Counted from the stretch's first letter, positions 6,869-13,332 are shown. The stretch: DNA of 15,521 nucleotides from Patescibacteria group bacterium (GCA_018825765.1 JAHKAQ010000005.1:1-15521), one strand, 5' to 3'. Notes: a model not told the origin generated them from the letters alone. Numbers and translations are program-made.

Positions 6869-6897
6869 ATTTTATCATATAAACCTGTTATTGTCAA
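6869..6897 (-). promoter_or_regulatory. promoter of the candidate small RNA
   Basis: The minus strand shows a perfect TTGACA (6897-6892), a 17-base spacer and TAAAAT (6874-6869), eleven of twelve consensus bases. It abuts the ATG of the gene on the other strand (6898), so this is a compact divergent start region. Confidence 0.72.
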
Positions 6898-8214
6898 ATG
6901 TTAAATAAGCTTACAGCGTCAGGGAGTTATCTTATGGCAATTTTTCTTCCTTTTTATTTTATACGTTTTAATATTTTTGAAAAAGGGAGCGTGAATCTTC
7001 TGGACCTGGCTTTAATAGTTTTTTTAGCCGGATTCGGGCTTTGTCTTTTTGATAAAAAATTTCGGAATGAATTTGGGAAATACTGTTGGGCCATGCGCGG
7101 ATTTATCGCGCCAGCGGCTTTAATTATTCTGGGCTGTTTCCTGTCATACGCCATGGCTTTGGGCGAATATGAATGGACGCGCGGAATAGGGGTAATGAAG
7201 AGTTTCTATGTTTTGCCTTTTTTATTCGCTTTGGCCGGAGGATTTTTTTGGAGCAGGAACGAAAAATTGTTTTTAAGATTTTTGGGGATTTATTTTTTTA
7301 CCAGTTCAGTTATAGCTGTTTGGGGCGTCGCGGCTATTTTAGGAGGGAACTTAACTTACGACGGCAGATTAACACTGGGCCAATGGTCTCCAAACCAGCT
7401 GGCAATTTATTTAGCGCCCGGACTGCTTTTGGCGTGGTTTTTCTTGAAAAAAACCAGGAAAAACAAGGGTTGGCTTTTCTTTTTACTTATCGCGCTTACT
7501 GCGGCGCATTTCGCCTGTATATACACGACGAAATCACTGGGCAGTTGGCTGGGACTTTTAGGGGCCGGGGGTTTTCTGTTCGCGGCCGGACAATTTAAGC
7601 CGGGCGGGCGGTTTGATTGCCGCGAGAAAATTTTTCTTTGGGTTTTGGGTTTTTGGTTTATCGCGCTCGCGGGAATTTTTTTAACAGGACCAGGGATAAA
7701 AAAAATGGATTACTCGCCTTTTGTTTCTCATAATTCGCTTGATTCCCGGCTGGTGATCTATATGTCGTCATTAAAAATAATAAGGGATAACTGGCTTTGG
7801 GGAATTGGCCCGGGTAATTTTTTGCAAGCCTACCTGGATTATCAAAAATTTTTTCCGCCTTATCCGCAATGGGCAGTGCCGCACGCGCATAATTTGCTTT
7901 TGAATTTTTGGCTGGAAGCTGGCCTGGCCGGAGTGGCGGGATTTTTCTGGCTTTTTTTCCGGCTTATAAGAGCCTGTAGTTTTTTAGGCGGGCAGAAGGC
8001 GGGAAAAATAAGGAAGGCGGACCGGTCCGTGACGCTAGCGGGATCAATCATAATTTATTTTTTAGCGCATGGGATTTTTGACACGACTTTTTGGAGAAAT
8101 GACTTTTCATTGATGTTTTTTTCGATGCTGGCGGTGTATTTTGCCTATTGCGCGACAGCCTTTCCAAAAGATAATAAGGAGATAAATTTGCTAAAAGAGG
8201 CAAAAAACTTCTAA
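6898..8214 (+). CDS. O-antigen ligase / polymerase-like membrane protein (Wzy/WaaL superfamily)
   Basis: The 438-residue protein is almost entirely hydrophobic, with roughly ten to twelve transmembrane segments. The family signature is in the second half: LWGIGPGNF (about residue 300), then PHAHNLLLNFWLEAGLAGV (about 327-345) with the HxHN and ExG positions typical of the Wzy_C domain. A middle segment WSPNQLAIYLAPGLLL also fits. Such proteins polymerise or transfer lipid-linked glycans on the outer side of the membrane, so it may supply or use the polymer handled by the LCP protein; the exact substrate cannot be read. Start choice is uncertain: the ATG at 6898 has no SD, while an in-frame ATG at 6934 is preceded by GGGAG with a seven-base spacing and would give 426 residues. 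smpB follows after nine bases. Confidence 0.85.
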   Translation: MLNKLTASGSYLMAIFLPFYFIRFNIFEKGSVNLLDLALIVFLAGFGLCLFDKKFRNEFGKYCWAMRGFIAPAALIILGCFLSYAMALGEYEWTRGIGVMKSFYVLPFLFALAGGFFWSRNEKLFLRFLGIYFFTSSVIAVWGVAAILGGNLTYDGRLTLGQWSPNQLAIYLAPGLLLAWFFLKKTRKNKGWLFFLLIALTAAHFACIYTTKSLGSWLGLLGAGGFLFAAGQFKPGGRFDCREKIFLWVLGFWFIALAGIFLTGPGIKKMDYSPFVSHNSLDSRLVIYMSSLKIIRDNWLWGIGPGNFLQAYLDYQKFFPPYPQWAVPHAHNLLLNFWLEAGLAGVAGFFWLFFRLIRACSFLGGQKAGKIRKADRSVTLAGSIIIYFLAHGIFDTTFWRNDFSLMFFSMLAVYFAYCATAFPKDNKEINLLKEAKNF

Positions 8215-8223
8215 AATATAAAT

Positions 8224-8691
8224 ATGAAACCCTTAATAAACCGCAAGGCACGCTTTCATTACAACATTTTGGAGGAAATTGAGGCGGGAATCGCGCTTTT
8301 AGGGCGGGAAGTAAAATCAATAAAAACAGGTCAGGCCGATATTTCAGCGGCTTATGTTTCTATTGGCTCAAAAGCAGGGCCGGTTTTGGTAGGTGCCAGT
8401 ATTCCTTTATATAAATTTTCAGCGCCGGATGAAAATTACGATCCCTTAAGAACAAGAAAACTGCTTTTAAAAAAGAAAGAAATAATCAGCCTGGAGCAGG
8501 CATTAAAACAAAAAGGATTGACTTTAATCGCGACAAAAGTATATACTAAGCGAGGCAGAGTGAAGGTAAAGATCGCTCTGGCAAAGGGAAAAACAAAGAT
8601 TGACAAGCGTCAAAAGATAAGAGAAAGAGAAGAACAGCGAAGTATAAAAAACAGACTGAAACAGAGAACAGGGAGTGTCAGGTATCGATAA
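8224..8691 (+). CDS. smpB: SsrA-binding protein SmpB
   Basis: The 155-residue SmpB binds the tRNA-like domain of tmRNA and delivers it to stalled ribosomes. Matches run along the whole protein: NRKARFHYNILEEIEAGIAL, LLGREVKSIKTGQADIS, YDPLRTRKLLLKK (72-84), KGLTLIATKVYTKRGRVKVK, and the basic tail KIDKRQKIREREEQRSIK that senses the empty mRNA channel. The last six residues, Gly-Ser-Val-Arg-Tyr-Arg, and the stop codon lie inside the 5' end of the tmRNA gene (8671 onward). The partner RNA is therefore encoded not just next to smpB but overlapping it by 21 bases. No SD precedes the ATG. Confidence 0.96.
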   Translation: MKPLINRKARFHYNILEEIEAGIALLGREVKSIKTGQADISAAYVSIGSKAGPVLVGASIPLYKFSAPDENYDPLRTRKLLLKKKEIISLEQALKQKGLTLIATKVYTKRGRVKVKIALAKGKTKIDKRQKIREREEQRSIKNRLKQRTGSVRYR

Positions 8692-9071
8692 CGAAAAGAT
8701 TGTTCGTTGCAGGTTAAGTTTTTGGGAAACTTATCAAAAACCCAGAAAGATTAGTTGCAAATCTAGTCAAAAAGGCGAAACGAGCATTGGCTTCGGCCTT
8801 TGCTCCTATGAGCCTTGAAACCGCTGTTGCCTAATAAGTAGCAGCCATCGGCTCGATCAATTCCTGGTAGATCGAAATCCGGTGTCAACCTCCAGGACGA
8901 CTTTCAGGAGAGCCTTTGCCTGAAACGGTTTTGCAGGAAGGCAGAGGGAGATTGTTTTTTCGCTCGAATTTTAAGGCAACTCTTCCTTTTGGAAAATCTT
9001 AATCGAGCTAAACCTGTAGAGTTCGGATGAATCTATTTTGTTAGACGTCGGTTCAATTCCGACCACTTCCA
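8671..9071 (+). ncRNA. ssrA: transfer-messenger RNA (tmRNA)
   Basis: One-piece tmRNA, about 401 nt, rescuing ribosomes on broken mRNA. The tRNA-like ends fit: acceptor GGGAGTG (8671-8677) pairs over seven positions with CACTTCC (9064-9070), discriminator A9071, T-arm GTCGG-TTCAATT-CCGAC (9047-9063), and D-loop-like GGTATCGATA. CCA is not encoded. Helix 2 pairs CAGGTT (8710-8715) with AACCTG (9011-9016). Pseudoknots can be traced: PK1 8718-8724/8735-8741 with loop AACT pairing AGTT at 8753-8756; PK2 8853-8858/8870-8875 with TCCTGG/CCAGGA (8862-8867/8892-8897); PK3 8902-8908/8919-8925 with GCCTT/AAGGC (8912-8916/8938-8942). Helix 5 (8823-8830/8838-8845) holds the tag stop codons in its loop. 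The 5' end overlaps smpB. I find no convincing separate promoter, so it is probably cut from the smpB transcript. Confidence 0.95.
8769..8837 (+). other. tmRNA proteolysis-tag reading frame
   Basis: The conserved TAGTC (8764-8768) before the resume codon is followed by an open frame in phase with tandem stops TAA TAA (8832-8837) in the loop of helix 5. Read directly after TAGTC, the tag has 21 residues, starts Lys-Lys-Ala-Lys-Arg and ends APMSLETAVA. The small, non-polar C-terminus Ala-Val-Ala resembles the usual Leu-Ala-Ala degradation end. The resume codon would be AAA rather than the common GCN. A GCG two codons on (8775) is an alternative, giving 19 residues. Confidence 0.7.
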
Positions 9072-9113
9072 CAAACACAGAATAATAATTAAGAAAAATT
9101 ATTTTAAAGAAAT

Positions 9114-9141
9114 TTGACTCAAGCAAGAACTTGAGAGTTAA
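9114..9141 (+). promoter_or_regulatory. hairpin over the apparent infC start codon
   Basis: Inverted repeat: CTCAAG (9118-9123) and CTTGAG (9130-9135) around CAAGAA. A rearranged version pairs TTGACTCAAG (9114-9123) with CTT plus GAGTTAA (9130-9132 and 9135-9141), giving ten pairs with a two-base bulge. The candidate TTG start (9131-9133) sits in the 3' arm, so the hairpin could limit initiation of the infC-rpmI-rplT message. Confidence 0.5.
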
Positions 9142-9628
9142 TGATGAGATTAGACTTCCCCAGGTGCGTTTAATCGATGAGACCGGAAAGCAGATTGGGG
9201 TTATAGGAAATATGGAAGCCTTGGATATGGCTCGTGAGCGGGGTTTGGATTTAGTGGAAATAGTGCCCAGCGCCCGGCCGCCAGTGGTAAAGATAATGGA
9301 TTATGGTAAATATCAGTATAATAAAAAAAAGCAGGAGCGGAAAAACAGGGTAAAATCAAGAGGCAGTGAGACAAAGGGAGTAAGAATTGGAATAAAAACA
9401 GACACTCATGATCTTGAGGTTAAGAAAAACAGGATCTTGAAGTTTTTAAAAAAAGAATATAAAGTTTCGGTTGAAGTAACGCTGAAGGGAAGAGAGAAAA
9501 TGTTTCGCGATAAGGCTCGGGAGGTGCTCATGAGTTTTATAAAAAATCTTGGGGCGCCGGTTGCTTTTGACCAGGAAATAAAGAGCACGCCAAATGGATT
9601 TCAAACAGTAATAAAAAGCGGTAAATAA
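9131..9628 (+). CDS. infC: translation initiation factor IF-3
   Basis: IF3 keeps the ribosomal subunits apart and checks the start codon. The product shows RVNDEIRLPQVRLIDETGKQ at the N-terminus, the linker-domain signature VVKIMDYGKYQYNKKKQERK, and the C-domain KGVRIGIKTDTHDLEVKKNR and VTLKGREKMFRDKA. There is no ATG: the frame is open from 9086, and the first ordinary start is TTG at 9131, used here (165 residues). ATT codons at 9098 and 9101 would add about ten residues and give the N-terminal length usual for IF3. AUU is the classic self-regulated infC start in E. coli. No SD is visible. It heads the conserved infC-rpmI-rplT operon directly after the tmRNA. Confidence 0.93.
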   Translation: MRVNDEIRLPQVRLIDETGKQIGVIGNMEALDMARERGLDLVEIVPSARPPVVKIMDYGKYQYNKKKQERKNRVKSRGSETKGVRIGIKTDTHDLEVKKNRILKFLKKEYKVSVEVTLKGREKMFRDKAREVLMSFIKNLGAPVAFDQEIKSTPNGFQTVIKSGK

Positions 9629-9630
9629 TT

Positions 9631-9816
9631 ATGAAAAATTTTAAAATTATAACCAAGCGATTAAAGATAAAGAAAAAATCAGGCAGGGTAACAAGAAAAA
9701 GCACAAAGCAGAGCCATTATAGATCTGATGATTCAGGCAAGGAGCGGCGAGACAAGCGAAGAATGCATGGATTAAGCAAAAAACTTGCTAAAAAAATTAT
9801 AAACCTAAGCAGTTAA
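9631..9816 (+). CDS. rpmI: 50S ribosomal protein L35
   Basis: The 61-residue, very basic protein sits between infC and rplT, the invariant place for L35. Family features are the N-terminal FKIITKRLKIKKKSGRVTRK, a middle with SHYRSDDSGKERRDKRR, and the C-terminal LSKKLAKKIINL, matching the usual ending with its valine/serine-lysine repeat. The sequence is divergent in the middle, so operon position adds much of the confidence. The start lies two bases after the infC stop, with no SD, suggesting coupled translation. Confidence 0.9.
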   Translation: MKNFKIITKRLKIKKKSGRVTRKSTKQSHYRSDDSGKERRDKRRMHGLSKKLAKKIINLSS

Positions 9817-9824
9817 AGAAACTG

Positions 9825-10172
9825 ATGCGTATAAAAAGATCAGTAAATGCCAGAAAAAAAAGAAGAAAAGTCTTAAAAATGACCAAGGGTTTTTATAATA
9901 TCAGAAAGTCAAGCTATAGAAAGGCTAAAGAGGCCTTGACCCACGCTGGCAAAAACGCTTACCGGGATCGCAGGAATAAGAAGCGGCTGCGGCGAGGTTT
10001 GTGGCAGATAAAGATAGGCAACGCGGCAAGAGAGGCCGGGCTGAATTATTCGCGCTTTATGAATTTACTGAAAAGTAACAAGATTGAGCTTGACAGGAAG
10101 ATTTTGTCTCAAATAGCGGTTGAGCGGCCGGAGATTTTTGAAAAACTGGTCGCGAAAATAAAAACTAAATAA
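9825..10172 (+). CDS. rplT: 50S ribosomal protein L20
   Basis: The 115-residue L20 is an early 23S rRNA-binding assembly protein, and in several bacteria represses its own operon. It is recognisable by RIKRSVNARKKRRKVLKMTKGFY, RKSSYRKAKEALTHAG, YRDRRNKKRLRRGLW, INLL-type helix NYSRFMNLLKSNKIELDRKILSQIA and the closing PEIFEKLVAKIK. Spacing to rpmI is eight bases. Its 3' end overlaps the convergent permease gene by eight bases, and no terminator is visible beyond it. Confidence 0.96.
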   Translation: MRIKRSVNARKKRRKVLKMTKGFYNIRKSSYRKAKEALTHAGKNAYRDRRNKKRLRRGLWQIKIGNAAREAGLNYSRFMNLLKSNKIELDRKILSQIAVERPEIFEKLVAKIKTK

Positions 10173-11328
10173 AGGCCATGAAGCGGCTGATTTCGTAAAT
10201 CATGGCGATAAAATAAATAAAAGAAATCGAGTAATTGATCCAAAGAGGAAGCCCGAGCGTAAATTCGGGTTTTCTTTTTTTCTCTTGCCGGGCTTTTTTT
10301 AAAAGTCCGGCGATGACTAAGGTGTTTATTGTTCCGAACACAATGCCTATAAGAGCGATTATTTCAATGAAATTATTAAATCCCAGAAAGTAAAGGATAA
10401 GCGGCGCGGTCCAGACCATAAGCCAGGATAGAGAATGAGGAATCTTAAAATCGGTTTCCAGGGTATTTTTTAAGCTGGAGCCGATAACAACAAAAGAAGA
10501 GAAAATGGCCAGAAATCCGAAAATAGTGGCAAAAAATTCAATATCTTGGCCTAATTTTTGGCCAATGCCGATGATGGCTTCCTGGTTGATGTCTTGCCCG
10601 AATACGCCGACAAGCGAGGCGGCGAAACAAAAAAAGATTAGACTCACGATCCCGTAAGTTATGAGCACGGTTTTTTTAATTAAACGTTCTCTTTTTTTTA
10701 AAATCTGCTTGACGATGAAAATACAGCCCAGGCCATCAAGGGCGAAAATGAAGACTCCGAAAGCCGGAAGAAAATGATTGGGATTTATTCCAAGATAATT
10801 TTGGGCCTGGATTTGAGGCGCGCTTTTAAAAGCGATGAGAAGGACGATCGCAATAAGAATAGCCAGCATAATAAATTCGGCCAGACCCAGTTCTTCGGAA
10901 CCGCGCCAGATAAATAAAATTCCAAGAGCGCAAAACAATAAAACAAAAAAATATTCCTGAACGCCCGGGCAAAATTCAAGCCAGGGAGAGGCCAGGTTTT
11001 TTAAAAAGATCCCGCCCAGCACGAGATAGGCAAGCAGAGCGCCGTAATTTCCGATTATCGCGGCGGCGAACTGAAACCATTTGCCCGCTTTACCTTGATA
11101 TACATTGGCCAGTCCGGGAAGAAAATGATTGCCGCGGGTTCTTAAAATTACCTCTGTAAGAGAAAGAAGATTAATTACGGTAAACCCGGAGATAACCAGC
11201 ATAAGAATAAGAGCTGGAATGAATCCCAGGCTTTGCATAACAAACGGGACTCCAAAAATTCCAGCGCCCACGATGTAGCCTATCAGAGTGGCAACGGCAT
11301 AGAAGAAATATTTGGTGCGGGCAAACAT
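10165..11328 (-). CDS. amino-acid permease (aromatic/hydroxy amino-acid transporter type)
   Basis: The 387-residue integral membrane protein has about eleven hydrophobic segments. The first helix carries IGYIVGAGIFGVPFV, the unwound Gly-rich motif of the APC fold where substrate and ion bind. A charged cytoplasmic loop KQILKKRERLIKKT precedes helix six. Overall pattern and length resemble the Trp/Tyr permease and related proton- or sodium-coupled amino-acid transporters; substrate cannot be assigned. In an organism likely to lack amino-acid synthesis, an importer fits. The start ATG follows a purely A/T leader (AAATAAAAATAA) without SD, ten nucleotides after... the stop of the 48-residue ORF lies six bases upstream. 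The stop TAG lies within the end of rplT on the other strand. Confidence 0.85.
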   Translation of the reverse strand: MFARTKYFFYAVATLIGYIVGAGIFGVPFVMQSLGFIPALILMLVISGFTVINLLSLTEVILRTRGNHFLPGLANVYQGKAGKWFQFAAAIIGNYGALLAYLVLGGIFLKNLASPWLEFCPGVQEYFFVLLFCALGILFIWRGSEELGLAEFIMLAILIAIVLLIAFKSAPQIQAQNYLGINPNHFLPAFGVFIFALDGLGCIFIVKQILKKRERLIKKTVLITYGIVSLIFFCFAASLVGVFGQDINQEAIIGIGQKLGQDIEFFATIFGFLAIFSSFVVIGSSLKNTLETDFKIPHSLSWLMVWTAPLILYFLGFNNFIEIIALIGIVFGTINTLVIAGLLKKARQEKKRKPEFTLGLPLWINYSISFIYFIAMIYEISRFMAFI

Positions 11329-11334
11329 TTATTT

Positions 11335-11481
11335 TTATTTGTTTTGGTTTTTTTTAAAAACAGAAATAAATACTTTGTAAAAAACCAGTAAGGGAATCCA
11401 GATAAAAGAATTAATTTTCCAGAATTTATCAGCCCAGTCCTGGATTACTGTTTTATTGTGGCCGGCTTTGGGATCAAGCAT
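11335..11481 (-). CDS. small tryptophan-rich membrane protein, hypothetical
   Basis: A 48-codon frame fills the gap between the HAD gene and the permease: ATG at 11481, TAA at 11337-11335. The product begins MLDPKAGHNKTVIQDWADKF, has one hydrophobic stretch rich in Trp, Phe, Ile and Val (about residues 25-42), and ends with a basic tail KKNQNK. It starts 12 bases after the HAD stop and ends six bases before the permease start, as an operon member would. There is no SD, like its neighbours. Coding is inferred from spacing and composition only. Confidence 0.5.
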   Translation of the reverse strand: MLDPKAGHNKTVIQDWADKFWKINSFIWIPLLVFYKVFISVFKKNQNK

Positions 11482-11493
11482 TATTAAAAATTA

Positions 11494-12213
11494 TCAATTG
11501 ATTTCATAAATAACATCTTTTCTTTCCACGACAATTTTCCAGTTATTCTTTTGGGCTATTCGGAAAAGATTAAGATTGGGGTTAAAAGCGATAGGATTTT
11601 CGACCAATTCGAGCACGGACGCGTCGGATTCAGTGTCGCCTATGCCAAAAGAATGATGCAGACTAATCCCTTTTTCGGCTACATAGCGCTTTAGGGCGTC
11701 GGCCTTGTCGCGCACCGGAGTGTAGATTTCGCGGCCGGTGTATTTTTTGTCAGCGTCGATTTCATAAATCGTGCCGAATACATCATCGAATTTAAGGTAG
11801 GCGTTAAATTCCCTTACGATTTCTATGGGCGATCCGGAAATGGCAAGCAGGCGGTGAGTTTTTCTTAATCTTCTTATGATTCTTCGGGCGAAAATGAACA
11901 AACGTCCATGATGGAAAGCGGCTACCCGCTTAGCTGATTTGATCACATCGGCTTTATTTTTGCCTTTTAATTCCTCGTTGTAAAGCTGGACCAGATTGCG
12001 CCGGTAAGTTTCATAGGCTCCCCGGTTATTAAGCCAGTCGCGGTAATATTGGACGATATTTTTTCTGACATCCCTGGAAAAGATGCCAGCGTAAGCCAGG
12101 CCATCAAGCAGTTCAAATTGAAGATTTTTTCTAAAAATCGTGCCGTCAATGTCAAAAATAGCGATTTTATTTTTAGCCGGCGGTGAAATTGAAGAATGGT
12201 TTTTGCTGGACAT
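11494..12213 (-). CDS. HAD superfamily phosphatase (SerB-like, subfamily IB)
   Basis: The 239-residue hydrolase has all HAD motifs: motif I FDIDGTIF with nucleophile Asp21 and Asp23, motif II LLAISGSP with Ser126, a conserved Lys170 in VRDKADAL, and motif III GIGDTESDASVL with Asp193 and Asp197. A helical cap sits between motifs I and II (about 35-115), the arrangement of the phosphoserine-phosphatase-like IB group. The IB group includes SerB and phospholipid-head-group phosphatases, so the substrate stays open. The first 14 residues (Ser-rich) are additional to the usual fold. It may be co-transcribed with the small ORF and the permease. No SD. Confidence 0.88.
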   Translation of the reverse strand: MSSKNHSSISPPAKNKIAIFDIDGTIFRKNLQFELLDGLAYAGIFSRDVRKNIVQYYRDWLNNRGAYETYRRNLVQLYNEELKGKNKADVIKSAKRVAAFHHGRLFIFARRIIRRLRKTHRLLAISGSPIEIVREFNAYLKFDDVFGTIYEIDADKKYTGREIYTPVRDKADALKRYVAEKGISLHHSFGIGDTESDASVLELVENPIAFNPNLNLFRIAQKNNWKIVVERKDVIYEIN

Positions 12214-12248
12214 TGTTTTTTGTTTATTGGGTTTTGGTTTGGACAGGC

Positions 12249-12500
12249 TTACTCTTGTTCAATGGCCTCAGAGCTTAAATCTTCCTTGTTATAGCCAGTA
12301 TTAAGCGAGTTTACTATGGTATCCATTTCTTTTACTTCCTGGCCCAGCTGATCGCTTCCTGGATCAGGAAATTCAACAGGCTGGTCTGACTGGTCCTGGG
12401 CCTGCTGTTGGTTGTTTTTATTAGTTTCGTTTGTTTTTGATTCGCAACCAGAAACAAGAAAAAGCATAAAAAGCATAAGAGTGATTAAAGGAATTTTCAT
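12249..12500 (-). CDS. small lipoprotein, hypothetical
   Basis: The 83-residue product has a lipoprotein signal peptide: MKIPLITLMLFMLFLVSGC, with lipobox LVSGC and the modified Cys at 19. The mature part is polar and unstructured at first (Asn, Gln, Lys, Asp), then acidic (EFPDPGSDQLGQEVKEMDTI). No domain is recognised. It follows the exported coiled-coil protein by 24 bases on the same strand, and both share a Gln/Asn-rich style, so they may act together at the cell surface. Confidence 0.75.
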   Translation of the reverse strand: MKIPLITLMLFMLFLVSGCESKTNETNKNNQQQAQDQSDQPVEFPDPGSDQLGQEVKEMDTIVNSLNTGYNKEDLSSEAIEQE

Positions 12501-12524
12501 TTTTATTTTTAAGAGATTATTTTA

Positions 12525-13196
12525 TTACTGTTTTTGGGCTGGTTCCTGATCTTTGGATTGATTTTTAAGGGTGGATTTCTGGTTTCTTAGAGTTAAGATA
12601 TCAGGGCGAATTGTGTCTTTATAAAAGTTTTTTATGTCAGCCAGATATTGGTGAATACCAGGGATATTATTTACCGAGCGGTTAAGGCTGTTTTTAAATT
12701 CTTCCCGGGATTTATTACAGGAGTAATCCTGGGCCTGTTTTAACTGGTTAATAAATTCTTCGCAGGCATTGTTGAGTTTTTGGATTTTTTCGTCCAAAAT
12801 CTTTAGATCCTGCTCTATTTGAGACACGTCATAATCCCTGGCTTTAAGATCGGCAGTAAATTTTTCCAGCCTGGTTTTTAAGTAATGAAACCTGTTCCTG
12901 TTTTGAGAGTTATAGTTTTCATAGCGGTTGATGCGGTTTTGGATCTTTGATTGAATATTTTGACAGTTTCTCTGGCGGATTTCTTCTTGATTTTCTTTTC
13001 GTTCCTGTTTTGGCTGGGCTTTCTCCTGATTTTGACCGACTGTTTGTTCGTTTCCCGGCTGGTTTGTCTGGTTCGTGTTTTGATTTTGGCTGTTTTTTTT
13101 GGCCGCGGCCGGTGTTTCAAAGGAGAAAGTAGACGCGAGAGCAATGATCGCAAGCGGAGTTAGGACGGCCAGGACAATTATTTTTTTGTCTTTCAT
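12525..13196 (-). CDS. exported coiled-coil protein, hypothetical
   Basis: The 223-residue protein has an N-terminal signal or anchor helix (residues 5-24, IIVLAVLTPLAIIALASTF, then TPAAA as a possible cleavage site). A low-complexity linker rich in Asn, Gln, Thr and Lys (about 33-75) follows, then a long charged helical region (about 75-200) with heptad-like spacing, for example LEKFTADLKARDYD and LKILDEKIQKLN. Two cysteines (in RNCQNI and NNACEEF) and a third (DYSCNK) lie in the helical part. No family is recognised. The leader is A-rich without SD, with a -10-like TATAAT about 25 bases upstream. Confidence 0.72.
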   Translation of the reverse strand: MKDKKIIVLAVLTPLAIIALASTFSFETPAAAKKNSQNQNTNQTNQPGNEQTVGQNQEKAQPKQERKENQEEIRQRNCQNIQSKIQNRINRYENYNSQNRNRFHYLKTRLEKFTADLKARDYDVSQIEQDLKILDEKIQKLNNACEEFINQLKQAQDYSCNKSREEFKNSLNRSVNNIPGIHQYLADIKNFYKDTIRPDILTLRNQKSTLKNQSKDQEPAQKQ

Positions 13197-13219
13197 TTTT
13201 TGTTTTTAGAAGGCAGTTT

Positions 13220-13225
13220 ATTATA
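13220..13225 (-). promoter_or_regulatory. possible -10 box for the coiled-coil/lipoprotein genes
   Basis: The minus strand reads ACTATAATAAA, with TATAAT at 13225-13220, about 25 bases before the ATG at 13196. No recognisable -35 lies at the right distance. The short SD-less leader matches the lepB arrangement. Confidence 0.35.
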
Positions 13226-13283
13226 GTTTTGTGATTTTTGTATTTTAGCAGATTTGGCAGAGCTGGGGAATAAGGAGGGGGAT

Positions 13284-13317
13284 AAAAAAAGGAAGGACTG
13301 CAATAGGTGTCCTTCCT
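13284..13317 (-). terminator. intrinsic terminator after the small membrane-protein gene
   Basis: Perfect 8-bp stem GGAAGGAC (13291-13298) / GTCCTTCC (13309-13316), extendable by one A-T pair, with a ten-base loop. On the minus strand it runs directly into seven Ts (13290-13284). It ends the transcript carrying the large exported protein and the 75-residue membrane protein. Confidence 0.88.
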
Positions 13318-13332
13318 GGGATGGCAGAGAAA

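Noticed and set aside
8600..8648. A separate tmRNA promoter within smpB (TTGACA at 8600, TATAAA at 8643)
   Set aside because: The two boxes are 37 bases apart and neither has a partner at the right distance.
9084..9103. A/T-only inverted repeat AATAATT/AATTATT as a tmRNA terminator
   Set aside because: No G-C pairs and no clean T-run, so a strong stop is unlikely; infC is probably reached by read-through.
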